From contig CAMCZP010000008.1 of NCBI GenBank assembly GCA_945887855.1, positions 1-64,000 of the forward strand: DNA of 64,000 nt. The letters are read 5' to 3'. The notes below the pieces were generated by a model. That model was given only the letters and a program-made list of their open reading frames with translations, did not search any database and was not told the DNA's origin. A program made the position numbers and the translations under genes. How positions within the stretch are numbered: the first letter of the stretch is position 1; every line of letters begins with the position of its first letter. This stretch comes from Leptospira interrogans serovar Manilae (GTDB taxonomy: Bacteria > Spirochaetota > Leptospiria > Leptospirales > Leptospiraceae). Positions 1 through 8,796 of the stretch are shown here, one piece after another.

Positions 1-1
1 G

Positions 2-862
2 CTAGTTTTTATGCTGGCAGCTCAAGTAATAGCTGAAGGGGAAACTACAACTGCAGCAAATTCTCTTCTCGACGAAACTCCAGACCAAGGGGTTCAAAGA
101 AGAAAGCAAAGAAGAAAAGACTTAAATGAATCCGTAAAGGACTACCAACCGGTATCAATTCCCGATCCCGATTTAGATGTTACGAATTTCTCGTATGTTA
201 GAAATTTTGGTGCTAGCGGAAGAGGAGAATTTTTGAATGTATCTTTCGATTTAGTCAATAAAACTTCTAAATCTAAAGAATACCTTGTCTATGTATTGGC
301 AGCTTACGAATCTGAGGTTCCAGTTGCATATCCCTCCAGTTGGAGGAAAAAAGATCCTCAAAGAAATATATTTTTAGTTCCTTTTCAAAAATTGTCTCCA
401 GAAGTTTTAGATGAAAAAGTAGTTTTAGGAGACACAGCAACCGCAGAACGAGAAGGTCTACGTTATAAATCAGTGTTCAACCAAGCTCCTCTACGAGAAT
501 TTGAAAATGAGCCAACTTTAGAAGGATATGATCATTATCTTATAAAAACCCCTGACAAAGCACTGAAAGTAAAAGTTTACGGTTACGAAGCACCTCCTAA
601 ATCAGAGCAAATTCTGTCTAATATAGAAGTCAAAAAAGAAGAAACCGATCGTGATGTTCAATATGCTACAGAAAATCATACATACACAATTCAAAATAAT
701 AAATATTTTACAACTGTGACAACACATCACTTTTCTAAGTTTAGAGAAAACTATTTATTTTTCAATCGTGCATTGATTCTAGTATTTGATCCTGCTCGTC
801 CAAATTCCAGAAAATTAGTATACAGATCTCTCCAAAAAATTGATGTTATCAAACACAAATAA
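2..862 (+). CDS. Secreted or periplasmic protein of unknown function, 5' end cut by window
   Basis: The reading frame is already open at base 2. An ATG occurs at base 11, but the residues around it (LVFMLAAQVIAEGE) look like the hydrophobic core and cleavage region of a signal peptide, so the true start probably lies left of the window. The mature part has a basic stretch (QRRKQRRK) followed by a beta-rich region with no motif I can name. The product is probably exported to the periplasm or outer surface. A conserved family restricted to Leptospira-like bacteria is plausible, but I cannot assign a function. It is followed by a hairpin terminator and faces recG convergently. Confidence 0.72.
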   Translation, partial: LVFMLAAQVIAEGETTTAANSLLDETPDQGVQRRKQRRKDLNESVKDYQPVSIPDPDLDVTNFSYVRNFGASGRGEFLNVSFDLVNKTSKSKEYLVYVLAAYESEVPVAYPSSWRKKDPQRNIFLVPFQKLSPEVLDEKVVLGDTATAEREGLRYKSVFNQAPLREFENEPTLEGYDHYLIKTPDKALKVKVYGYEAPPKSEQILSNIEVKKEETDRDVQYATENHTYTIQNNKYFTTVTTHHFSKFRENYLFFNRALILVFDPARPNSRKLVYRSLQKIDVIKHK

Positions 863-882
863 ACAAATTTAAAGAAAGAAAT

Positions 883-912
883 AAAAGCCCGCTTATTTGA
901 GTGGGCTTTTTT
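883..912. terminator. Bidirectional Rho-independent terminator
   Basis: An 8-base stem (AAAAGCCC at 883-890, GGGCTTTT at 903-910) is flanked by A-rich sequence on the left and a T run on the right. It lies between the convergent secreted-protein gene and recG, so it can terminate transcription from either side. Confidence 0.85.
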
Positions 913-924
913 ATGTACACCTGC

Positions 925-2997
925 CTAATTAGAAAATAAAATTTTACCTTCCTCAAATCTTTTCGTAATCTCTGTTTTTTCTAAGTCTGTGAGTATAATG
1001 CCTTCCTGTATATCTTGACGTGCTTCTTCGATCATTACTAAATCTTCGCCTATATTTGCTATTTTGAAATCAGGAAGACCACTCTGTCGAATACCCAATA
1101 ATTCTCCTGGACCTCTAAGTTTTAAATCTACTTCCGAAAGGTAAAATCCATCCCCGGAGGAGACCATAGCCTCCAGGCGAACTTTGGCGTCTTCTGAATA
1201 CTTGGAAGAAGTCATGAGTATACAAAAACTATCGAGGTCGCTTCTTCCCACTCTACCTCGCAATTGGTGTAGCTGTGAAATTCCAAATCTATCTGAGTTT
1301 TCTACAACTAAAATTGTGGCATTCGGAACATCGATTCCCACTTCAACAACTGTAGTAGTAACCAGTATTTGGATTTCATTTTTCTTAAACCCATCCATAA
1401 CTTGATCTTTCTCGATGGACTTCATTTTACCATGGAGGAGTCCCACTGAAAATTCACTAAATGTATCTCTCTTAAGTTTTTCATAGGACGAAATACAAGA
1501 TTCTAAATCTATTTTTTCTGATTCCTCTATCAAGGGGTATACCACAAATGCTTGTCTTCCCTGTGAAATGTACTTCTTGATTGAGCTATAAACATTTTGT
1601 CTTTTATCCTCAGTAACCCATTTTGTGAGAATTGGTTTTCTTCCTGCTGGTTTATTTTTAATTAAGATCATCTTTAAATCTCCATAGAGTGTAAGACACA
1701 ATGTTCTGGGGATTGGAGTTGCTGTCATGGCAAGGATATCGGGGTTCTTTCCTTTGGAGCGTAGAGATTCTCTTTGTTCTACACCAAATTTGTGTTGCTC
1801 ATCTATTATAACAAGGCCTAGGTCTTTAAAGCTTATATCATCCTGGAAAAGTGTATGTGTTCCTATTGCTAAAAGTGTATCTCCAGATTTTAATCGATCG
1901 AGTTTTTCCTTTTTTATCTTTTCTTTATCTTTTCCGAGGAATAGCTCAATTCTTAAAAATGGTGAGTTTTGAAGTAACCCTAGAATAGTTTGGTAGTGCT
2001 GGCGGGCTAATATTTCAGTTGGTGCAACCAGACATACTTGGATATTGTTATCTATGTAGTGCAATGCAAAGAGTAGTGCGGTAATAGTTTTTCCTGAGCC
2101 AACATCGCCTTGAAGTAAAAAAGCAGCCGGAATATCCCTTTTGGTTTGTTCTTTTAGTTGGGTTAAACCATTTATTTGGTCTTCGGTAAGTTTAAATGGG
2201 AGGGAATTTAAAATTTTCTTAGCAGTTATTGATTCAGGCAATGGCCAAAGTATCCGTTTAACTTTTTCTCGTTTTAGTTTCTTAAACTCCATTAATAAAG
2301 AGAAGTAGTACAATTCTTCATAGGCAAATCTTCTCTTTGCTTTTAAAAGTGAATCCATAGAAGTAGGAAAATGAATTTCCTCAAATGCCTCTTTCCTTAA
2401 CATTAAAATCCTTTTTAGTAGTACTTTTTCTGGAAGTACTTCTGGAATTTCTAAATTTCCATTGCTACATTCATCTAGTATCACACGTAGTAAATTTCTG
2501 AAACCCTTAGAATCCAAACCATCTTCTTTTAGTGTTTCGGTAGATGGGTATAAAGGAATAATTCTACCTGCATGGGTTAAATCATCCTCTTCTGAATCTA
2601 AAACTTCAAATTCAGGATGTACGATTTGCATACCTCTGAAATATTCTAGTTTACCAGTAATTACTAAAAGAGAATTAGATTTAATTATTTTTTTAAAAAA
2701 CTGAATTCCTTTAAAAAAAACTAGGGAAATTTGTTCTCCTCTTTTAGTCTTAACACTAACTACCAATCTACTTTTTTTTCCATGAGCTAAAAATGAATCA
2801 ACAACCGTGACTAGGAGTGTAACTGTTTCACCTTCTTTTAGAAAAATTTCATTTGAAAAATTTCTATCTAAATATTTTCTAGGAATGTAATACAAAAGAT
2901 TAGAAATTGTATTTACTTGAATAGTTGATAAGGATGCTGATTTTTTTGGACCAATCCCTTTTAAAAAACTCACTGGAGAATCAAGAGAAAGCATCAT
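925..2997 (-). CDS. recG: ATP-dependent DNA helicase RecG
   Basis: RecG remodels stalled replication forks and branch-migrates Holliday junctions in the cytoplasm. The 690 residues match the usual family length. The order is an N-terminal wedge/OB domain (about residues 1-250, with a GIGPKKS helix-hairpin element near the start), a helicase core with Walker A GDVGSGKT (297-304), the Walker B variant DEQH (399-402) and TATPIPRT (425-432), then a C-terminal half with QLRGRVGR. No key residue is missing. It is the last gene of a leftward five-gene set and starts 3 nt after the zinc-ribbon gene, so expression is probably coupled to it. Confidence 0.97.
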   Translation of the reverse strand: MMLSLDSPVSFLKGIGPKKSASLSTIQVNTISNLLYYIPRKYLDRNFSNEIFLKEGETVTLLVTVVDSFLAHGKKSRLVVSVKTKRGEQISLVFFKGIQFFKKIIKSNSLLVITGKLEYFRGMQIVHPEFEVLDSEEDDLTHAGRIIPLYPSTETLKEDGLDSKGFRNLLRVILDECSNGNLEIPEVLPEKVLLKRILMLRKEAFEEIHFPTSMDSLLKAKRRFAYEELYYFSLLMEFKKLKREKVKRILWPLPESITAKKILNSLPFKLTEDQINGLTQLKEQTKRDIPAAFLLQGDVGSGKTITALLFALHYIDNNIQVCLVAPTEILARQHYQTILGLLQNSPFLRIELFLGKDKEKIKKEKLDRLKSGDTLLAIGTHTLFQDDISFKDLGLVIIDEQHKFGVEQRESLRSKGKNPDILAMTATPIPRTLCLTLYGDLKMILIKNKPAGRKPILTKWVTEDKRQNVYSSIKKYISQGRQAFVVYPLIEESEKIDLESCISSYEKLKRDTFSEFSVGLLHGKMKSIEKDQVMDGFKKNEIQILVTTTVVEVGIDVPNATILVVENSDRFGISQLHQLRGRVGRSDLDSFCILMTSSKYSEDAKVRLEAMVSSGDGFYLSEVDLKLRGPGELLGIRQSGLPDFKIANIGEDLVMIEEARQDIQEGIILTDLEKTEITKRFEEGKILFSN

Positions 2998-3000
2998 ATC

Positions 3001-3366
3001 CTATATATCTAAAGAATCACGCACTACTTCTTTTGAATCTTTAGATATTCCCATATAACAATATCTACAGCCATAAATATGAACAGGTTTTTTAACTCCC
3101 TGTGGTACATTATCATCTATACTTGCATATAAAAATTCACTTTGCTTTAAAGCAGAGCCACAAGCCGGGCAGATTCTAGGACGTGGTACACCTTCTTCCC
3201 ATTTTCTACCGAATACTTTTTTGGGATCAGCACCTTTAAAAGCTTCTTCTTTTTTCTCCCGCTCTTTGCGTTTGGCATCTAATTCATTTTCTGAGGATTT
3301 AAAGAGGAAATTTAAAATAATTCCTACCCCTAAAGCAGTTATAATAACTGTTATTAATGGTATCAT
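3001..3366 (-). CDS. Small membrane-anchored zinc-ribbon protein, unknown function
   Basis: This 121-residue protein starts with a hydrophobic helix (about residues 3-22), followed by a charged Lys/Glu-rich linker. A C-terminal region carries two cysteine pairs, CPACG and CRYC, spaced like a zinc ribbon. It is probably a single-pass inner-membrane protein with a cytoplasmic metal-binding knuckle. It lies 1 nt downstream of the nucleotidyltransferase gene and 3 nt upstream of recG, so the genes form one transcription unit. I do not recognise a named family. Confidence 0.75.
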   Translation of the reverse strand: MIPLITVIITALGVGIILNFLFKSSENELDAKRKEREKKEEAFKGADPKKVFGRKWEEGVPRPRICPACGSALKQSEFLYASIDDNVPQGVKKPVHIYGCRYCYMGISKDSKEVVRDSLDI

Positions 3367-3367
3367 A

Positions 3368-4045
3368 TTATTTTTTTAAGTAAGAGTTAATTTTATCAAC
3401 TATAGGCTGTGGAATTTTAGATCCACTATCTTCCATTCTCTCAATGTACTTTTTAAATGAGTACGAGTGCGAATTGGTATTGATGAGACCTATAAAACAA
3501 TCAGCTATTGAATTTTCAATAGTCTTACATAATTCTTCATCACTTTGGAGCCTGTTCTCATAGCTATGAAGGAGTTTTCTATTTACACCTCGGCAGACAG
3601 ATCTATAAAAACCAAATTTAATGAGAGCCATGGAATCAAAATTTCGAATTTTAATATCATAGTCTAATTGATTAAGATTTATGCAATCCACAACTTGAAT
3701 TGGGTATGAGTGAGAGGTATATTCATAAACCAAGGAATTAATCAATAAATTTTTATAAATATTTAATCTTGAACAGTTCTCAGGATCGCAATCCCCAATC
3801 CTACCTGTATCACAATTCATATATATAACAACATCTGTATCTGAATGCTCTAAAGCCTGCCCAAAGTTGACAGATCCCATCATGTCAAAGGCAACTTCAT
3901 CACCCGAAGATCGAATAATTTCAACAAATCTTTTAAAATCATCAATTCTTCGTCTGGATATGGGTGTTTCTCTGGATCTAAAAAATTTTTTTAATCCATT
4001 GAATTCTTTGATAATTGGATGATTTTTAAATCTTAGGATTCCCAT
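3368..4045 (-). CDS. Nucleotidyltransferase-fold protein
   Basis: The 225 residues contain the pol-beta-type nucleotidyltransferase signature: a GS pair (57-58) followed after the expected gap by DTD (69-71), which would bind metal and NTP. A later strand (PIQVVD) could provide the third carboxylate. An unusual insertion right after the DxD strand carries three cysteines within about 13 residues (CDTGRIGDCDPENC), which suggests metal binding or a disulfide. Proteins of this fold transfer nucleotides to RNA, proteins or small molecules; the substrate is unknown here. It abuts the metallophosphoesterase gene with no gap, so the two activities may be linked. Confidence 0.72.
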   Translation of the reverse strand: MGILRFKNHPIIKEFNGLKKFFRSRETPISRRRIDDFKRFVEIIRSSGDEVAFDMMGSVNFGQALEHSDTDVVIYMNCDTGRIGDCDPENCSRLNIYKNLLINSLVYEYTSHSYPIQVVDCINLNQLDYDIKIRNFDSMALIKFGFYRSVCRGVNRKLLHSYENRLQSDEELCKTIENSIADCFIGLINTNSHSYSFKKYIERMEDSGSKIPQPIVDKINSYLKK

Positions 4046-5044
4046 TTATTTCCTCAAAAAATCTTCAGCTTTGACATCTGAATTAGGATTTTCATACAAA
4101 CAGCTTATTTCGTCTGTAGTATCAACCTTTAATAGACAAGCATATTCTGTTCCACGCAATCTCATTAAGTTGATTTGCTTAACTTTTTTCCCATCAATAA
4201 AAATTTCTGCAAAAAATCCACCTTCCTGAAATCCATACACAGAATCAACAGATCCAAAATTAGATGGATTTAAAAATACAGTATCTTTCTTTTTTATAAT
4301 TCCTTGGTCTTCATGCACATGTCCTGAAACAACTAGAGATGGTGAATTATCATCTAAGTATCTTCGAATCCCTTGTGAACCAACATTCCCATATCCAGGA
4401 ATTTTATCTAAATATCCATACGCTGGATTATGTACTACTGCGATATCAGGCATTTCATCCCTAAAAAAATCTTCTGGTTCGCTAAAGGTGGAACCATTTT
4501 TTGTATACTCATGAAATTTTACAGATAATTTTTCCGGAATTCCTGATGTTACAATGGGAGCCCCACCATAGCCTGCAAACTTTAGATCATCAATTTTAAA
4601 AGATTTTCTATGAATGTCATATTCATAAAGTTCTGTATATTGAAGATCAATGTCATAATTGCCAGGAAGAAAAATACACCTAGACTTTGCATATTTTTTT
4701 ACAAGCTTAAAAATTAAGTCGTACTTTTCTTTCATTGTTTTTGCGGCAATGCTAAATAAGTATCTATACTGACCGCATATAAACTGCACTTCCTCAGAAT
4801 ATTTTTTTGGAAATCGTATTACGTGAGTTGCAAAGTCATAAGGAGTTCTATCATCTCCACCTTCTTTTGCAAGTTTATCTAGCTCTTCTTGGGAAGTGCA
4901 AAAATCTATAATTCTATCAAAACTATAAAAAGCCTTATAAATAATATCGCCTGACAATAAATATAGATCAGCTTCAGTATTCTGAAATACACTTTTTAAA
5001 CCACTTAATCCATCATGTATGTCTGTAAGATATATTATTTTCAT
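4046..5044 (-). CDS. Calcineurin-like metallophosphoesterase
   Basis: This 332-residue protein shows the ordered metal-binding motifs of the family: D8-x-H10 (TDIH), G32-D33 (SGDI), GNYD (128-131), H205 (VVHNP) and GHVH (241-244). The third motif is normally GNHD; here Tyr130 replaces the His that usually helps protonate the leaving group, so activity may be altered or limited to diesters. Substrate candidates include nucleotides, cyclic nucleotides and phosphoproteins; none can be chosen from sequence. The start overlaps the upstream gene by 4 nt and the stop abuts the nucleotidyltransferase gene, which indicates a coupled operon. Confidence 0.85.
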   Translation of the reverse strand: MKIIYLTDIHDGLSGLKSVFQNTEADLYLLSGDIIYKAFYSFDRIIDFCTSQEELDKLAKEGGDDRTPYDFATHVIRFPKKYSEEVQFICGQYRYLFSIAAKTMKEKYDLIFKLVKKYAKSRCIFLPGNYDIDLQYTELYEYDIHRKSFKIDDLKFAGYGGAPIVTSGIPEKLSVKFHEYTKNGSTFSEPEDFFRDEMPDIAVVHNPAYGYLDKIPGYGNVGSQGIRRYLDDNSPSLVVSGHVHEDQGIIKKKDTVFLNPSNFGSVDSVYGFQEGGFFAEIFIDGKKVKQINLMRLRGTEYACLLKVDTTDEISCLYENPNSDVKAEDFLRK

Positions 5045-5751
5045 TTTTTCTTTTTAGGTTGGAATTGGGTTTTATCAATACTGCTAGGAGATACATCATA
5101 TAAAGAAATAATATTAGACCCAAAGATATCAACCAAAGGTCTTAAAACCACACTAGATCTCAAATAAAGAATTACTTTATTCGATTCCAAATCTACACGG
5201 TGAACTTTTACATTATTATTTAAGATTCCAGCTTTTTGAAAATAAAAGTTTAAATTAAGTCTAACTTCATTTTGTAGCCTAGTCAAGCTGAGGATATGGG
5301 GATATAAACTCACTAACACTTTTAATAAATAATTTTTATGATATGGAAAAATTCTGGATACAATCTTAACTAGATCTATTTTTTTTCGAGTCTTGTTCCA
5401 AATTTTATAATTTGTAACTCTAAATCTTACATTGTTAGATTTAACCCATACAGGGGCTAACTCCACATGGAAAAGTACTTCATGAACTTTAAAAAACTGT
5501 GCCAAGGGATAATCGCCTACGTGGTACTCTCCTTTAACAATAAGTTTTCCTTCTCTTGCAAATACATCTAAGTCTAAGAGATTTTCTGACCCTTCTAAAA
5601 CTTCAATATGGATCAATTCGTTAAGATACCTCATATCTACATCAATCCGAAAATTCTCTTTAGTCTCTTCTACTGCATTGATGAGCACATGAAAAGGATT
5701 GAGAACCTTCATGATATCAAAAATATTTTTGTGAAAGTCAGGAAATGCCAT
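5041..5751 (-). CDS. Conserved protein of unknown function heading the recG operon
   Basis: I do not recognise this 236-residue protein. It is rich in alternating hydrophobic and charged residues, has no signal peptide or clear membrane segment, and ends in a basic QPKKKK tail. Its composition suggests two or three beta-rich units. It is the first gene of the leftward set that continues through the metallophosphoesterase, nucleotidyltransferase and zinc-ribbon genes to recG, and its end overlaps the next gene by 4 nt. It is divergent from gpsA, with about 110 bases between them for both promoters. Confidence 0.7.
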   Translation of the reverse strand: MAFPDFHKNIFDIMKVLNPFHVLINAVEETKENFRIDVDMRYLNELIHIEVLEGSENLLDLDVFAREGKLIVKGEYHVGDYPLAQFFKVHEVLFHVELAPVWVKSNNVRFRVTNYKIWNKTRKKIDLVKIVSRIFPYHKNYLLKVLVSLYPHILSLTRLQNEVRLNLNFYFQKAGILNNNVKVHRVDLESNKVILYLRSSVVLRPLVDIFGSNIISLYDVSPSSIDKTQFQPKKKK

Positions 5752-5861
5752 ATGAGTGATTACTTAGAAAAGGATTCTTCTTCAAGAGAAAAAGTCTATC
5801 ATTTATTATTGCAAAATTTTTCCAGTAGAGTAATATGCGTATGGGTTTTGGAGTTTAGAAT

Positions 5862-6869
5862 ATGAAAATTGGTTTGATTGGTTCTGGTAGTTTTGGTACT
5901 GCATTGGGAAGCCTACTTGCAGATAAAGGATATGATGTGCTTCTTTGGACTAGAAATGCAGACCAGGCCGAGAGTATAAACAAGCATCATAAGAACAATA
6001 AACATCTCTCCACTCTTGTTTTGCCAGATAAGATGGTTGCTAGCACTAAAATAGAGGAAGTGGTAGCTAACAAAGATTTACTTCTCTTTGCTCCGCCTTC
6101 CCATGTAATTTCTGAAATTCTCACTTCAATAAAAGATATTATTCCTGAAAATATTCCGATTGTCTCTGCATCTAAAGGAATTGAAAATGACAGCCTCCGA
6201 CTAGTATCAGATATTTTTGAGGATATTCTTTCTGAAAAATACCATCCCCATCTAAGCTTTCTTTCAGGACCTAGTTTTGCAAAAGAAATAGTTCAAAAAG
6301 TTCCAACAGCAGTTACAATAGCATCTAAAAACCAATTCACTGCAAAGAAAGTTCAGGATATTTTTAGTTTTTCATATTTTAGAACCTATTGGACTTCCGA
6401 TGTGACGGGTGCAGAAATTGGTGGAGCCATGAAAAATGTTGTGGCAATTGCATCAGGAGTGTGTGATGGAATGGGTTTTGGGCAAAATGCTAGGGCAGCC
6501 CTTATCACCAGGGGTCTCAATGAAATCACTCGCTTGGGTGTAAAAATGGGTGCTGATCCAATGACTTTCCTTGGATTGGCAGGTCTGGGTGACTTAGTTC
6601 TAACCTGTTGTGGGGATCTTTCCCGAAATAGAACTGTAGGTATCAAGTTGGGGCAGGGCAAGAAGTTAAAAGACATTCTTGAAGAGATGAATGAGGTGGC
6701 GGAAGGTGTAAAAACTTCAAAGAGTGCCTACCAACTCTCGAAAAGACTTAGTGTTGAGATGCCTATTACCGAAGAAGTATATAAGATGCTTTATGAAGAT
6801 AAAGAGCCCGGAGAAGTAGTTCGATATCTAATGGGTCGTGATCTAAAGAGGGAAGGATTACATCACTGA
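5862..6869 (+). CDS. gpsA: Glycerol-3-phosphate dehydrogenase [NAD(P)+]
   Basis: GpsA reduces dihydroxyacetone phosphate to sn-glycerol-3-phosphate, the backbone for phospholipids. The N-terminal Rossmann motif GSGSFG (7-12) binds NAD(P)H; FAPPSHV and SASKGIE follow in their usual places. The catalytic-lysine segment GGAMKNV and the substrate-binding segment near GDLSRNR are intact. The 335 residues match the family length. The start is supported by a TTGGAG ribosome site about 10 nt upstream. The stop overlaps the next start by one base (TGATG), so the downstream gene is translationally coupled. Confidence 0.97.
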   Translation: MKIGLIGSGSFGTALGSLLADKGYDVLLWTRNADQAESINKHHKNNKHLSTLVLPDKMVASTKIEEVVANKDLLLFAPPSHVISEILTSIKDIIPENIPIVSASKGIENDSLRLVSDIFEDILSEKYHPHLSFLSGPSFAKEIVQKVPTAVTIASKNQFTAKKVQDIFSFSYFRTYWTSDVTGAEIGGAMKNVVAIASGVCDGMGFGQNARAALITRGLNEITRLGVKMGADPMTFLGLAGLGDLVLTCCGDLSRNRTVGIKLGQGKKLKDILEEMNEVAEGVKTSKSAYQLSKRLSVEMPITEEVYKMLYEDKEPGEVVRYLMGRDLKREGLHH

Positions 6870-7717
6870 TGATTTATATTGTCACAGCACTGGCTGGAGA
6901 GGCGATCCCTCTCATAAATGCTTTTAAATTAAAGAAAGATCTATCATTTACTAAGTTTGATTTATTTAAAAATGATGAGATACGATTGATTGTGAGCGGA
7001 ATAGGGAAAATAAGATCCTCAATTGCAACCACCTACTTACTTGTGAAAAATTCTCCAAGTTCAGATGATAGAATTTTAAATGTAGGAATTTGTGGTTGTG
7101 GACTTTCGCAATACAAAACTGGAGAATTTTTTCTAATCAATAAAATTGATGATTTCTCCTCAAAAAAAAGTTTTTATCCGGAAACTATTTTTAAACATTC
7201 CATTCCAGAAGAGAGAATTTTAACATTTGATTATCCGGTAAATAAAAAAGATTTTCGTGAACCCCCCCCTTGCTTGGTGGATATGGAATCATCTGGGTTT
7301 TATGAAGCTGCAAGTTTACACTTTCATTCGCATAAGATACATCTCTTGAAAGTTATATCAGATCATTTGAAAGGGGAAAAACTAACAGGGTCTTTTGTTC
7401 AAGGGCTTATGGAAAAATTGATACCATCCTTAAAGTCTCTCTTAGATGATTCTACAAAAATAATAGAAAAAGATACAAATGTATTAAATGCAGATGATTA
7501 CCAAGTATTTGAAACTGTGAGTAGCGACCTTAAGCTCAGTACCACACAAAGGTTCCAAGTATTAGATCTCATAAAGGGATATAAAATTCGCAGCGGTGGA
7601 GATCTAGATTTTTTAAGAAAATTTGTAAAACAAAAGAAAAATTCTAAAGTAGAAAGTAAAAAAGTTTTTGATGAGATTGTAGATAAGCTTGAAGATGTAA
7701 TGCAAGAAGATGAATAA
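6869..7717 (+). CDS. Nucleoside phosphorylase / MTA-SAH nucleosidase-like protein with C-terminal extension
   Basis: The first 170 residues or so resemble the PNP/MTAN fold: an ALAGEA start, a SGIGK glycine turn, the substrate-binding motif VDMESSGFYEA (DME at 138-140, matching the DMEA segment that contacts ribose) and a late SDHL (164-167) like the family's catalytic Asp region. The remaining 110 residues are an extra, lysine-rich, largely helical domain absent from standard MTA/SAH nucleosidases. The likely role is cleavage of a nucleoside or purine glycosidic bond; the exact substrate is uncertain. It contains an 8-C homopolymer (7262-7269). It is coupled to gpsA. Confidence 0.72.
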   Translation: MIYIVTALAGEAIPLINAFKLKKDLSFTKFDLFKNDEIRLIVSGIGKIRSSIATTYLLVKNSPSSDDRILNVGICGCGLSQYKTGEFFLINKIDDFSSKKSFYPETIFKHSIPEERILTFDYPVNKKDFREPPPCLVDMESSGFYEAASLHFHSHKIHLLKVISDHLKGEKLTGSFVQGLMEKLIPSLKSLLDDSTKIIEKDTNVLNADDYQVFETVSSDLKLSTTQRFQVLDLIKGYKIRSGGDLDFLRKFVKQKKNSKVESKKVFDEIVDKLEDVMQEDE

Positions 7718-7750
7718 GAAATTCATAGCTATTGTTAGAATAATTTCTTA
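7715..7750. terminator. Inverted repeat between convergent genes, probable bidirectional terminator
   Basis: A 9-base perfect inverted repeat (TAAGAAATT at 7715-7723, AATTTCTTA at 7742-7750) overlaps the stop codon of the phosphorylase-like gene and runs into the 3' end of mutY. A T-rich stretch follows on the + strand. The stem is AT-rich and so weaker than the terminators at 883 and 19254. Confidence 0.5.
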
Positions 7751-8796
7751 TCTAATAAATCTTTTTTAATTTTCTTTGCAATCGATGAAGGAAACTTTTC
7801 TTCTAAATCTTCTATACTTGATGTTTGAGTTATAATATTTAAATTTGTATATTCATCTAGATTACATACAATATAAGAAATTACTATATCATGATTTGTG
7901 ATTGAATGTTTTTTTTCTAAGTAACGTGGTTTATCGTGGATTGACTCTAGATGCTTACGTAACTCACTATTTTTTTCCTTATAGGTATCCCCTAAGTTTT
8001 CTCCTATGATTAAAAATGGAGGAGATGCTATGCTTTTGAAAAATCTTCTATTTTTATCAATGTATAAGTGTACTTCATTGTTGGAATTCATAAATAAAAA
8101 AAATCTCATTTCCAATTGTAATTTTTTCTTTTCTTTCATTGAAATAGGAATTTTTTCCTGTAGGTTATTGGATAATGCTTTGCATGAACCATTCAAAGGA
8201 CATATTTTACAATTAGGAATTGGTGTGCAGATAAGAGCTCCAATTTCCATAATAGCCTGGTTATGATCCCCTGGTGAATTTAAGTTTAAAAAAGAATCTG
8301 CTAAAATTTGTAATTTATTATGAGATTTTGGTAGTCCAATATTTTCTTTAAATAAGAAAAGTCTACTCAATACTCTTTTTACATTTCCATCTAGAACAGC
8401 ATATGGTAGATCAAAAGCAATAGATAGAATTGCTCTTGCTGTGTAGGGTCCAATTCCAGGTACTTTTAGCAGTTCATCTAAATTTTTTGGAAAGGTGGAT
8501 GAATGGTTCAGCTCTAGGTAGATAGCACCTTTTCTAAGATTTTTTGCTCTGGTATAGTAACCCAAGCCTTTCCATAAGGAAACAACTTTGTCTTCATCTA
8601 CTTTTGCTAAGGAATTAAGATCTGGTAGTTCTTTAGTAAATTGGTAGTATGATCCAAGCATTGCATTGACTCTAGTTTGCTGGAGCATAACTTCGCTTAC
8701 CCAAATATTATAAGGATTTTTATCTAATCTAAATGGTAGATTTCTTTTATTTTTCAAATACCATTTTAGTAAATTATCTTGAGGACTAAGTGTCAT
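7735..8796 (-). CDS. mutY: A/G-specific adenine DNA glycosylase MutY
   Basis: MutY removes adenine mispaired with 8-oxoguanine. Visible landmarks are the catalytic Glu35 in SEVMLQQT, the helix-hairpin-helix VPGIGPYTA (112-120), catalytic Asp136 in VLDGNVKRV, and four cysteines for the [4Fe-4S] cluster (190, 196, 199, 205). Their spacing is C-x5-C-x2-C-x5-C, one residue shorter in the first gap than the usual x6. Residues from about 220 form the expected Nudix-like 8-oxoG-recognition domain, which is divergent here. It overlaps queG by 11 nt and ends the leftward cluster. Confidence 0.94.
   Translation of the reverse strand: MTLSPQDNLLKWYLKNKRNLPFRLDKNPYNIWVSEVMLQQTRVNAMLGSYYQFTKELPDLNSLAKVDEDKVVSLWKGLGYYTRAKNLRKGAIYLELNHSSTFPKNLDELLKVPGIGPYTARAILSIAFDLPYAVLDGNVKRVLSRLFLFKENIGLPKSHNKLQILADSFLNLNSPGDHNQAIMEIGALICTPIPNCKICPLNGSCKALSNNLQEKIPISMKEKKKLQLEMRFFLFMNSNNEVHLYIDKNRRFFKSIASPPFLIIGENLGDTYKEKNSELRKHLESIHDKPRYLEKKHSITNHDIVISYIVCNLDEYTNLNIITQTSSIEDLEEKFPSSIAKKIKKDLLDKKLF

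Noticed and set aside
5608..5865. Rightward 85-codon frame upstream of gpsA
   Set aside because: It overlaps the 5' part of the leftward unknown gene, lacks a ribosome site and shows no protein-like pattern; it is a shadow frame crossing the divergent promoter region.
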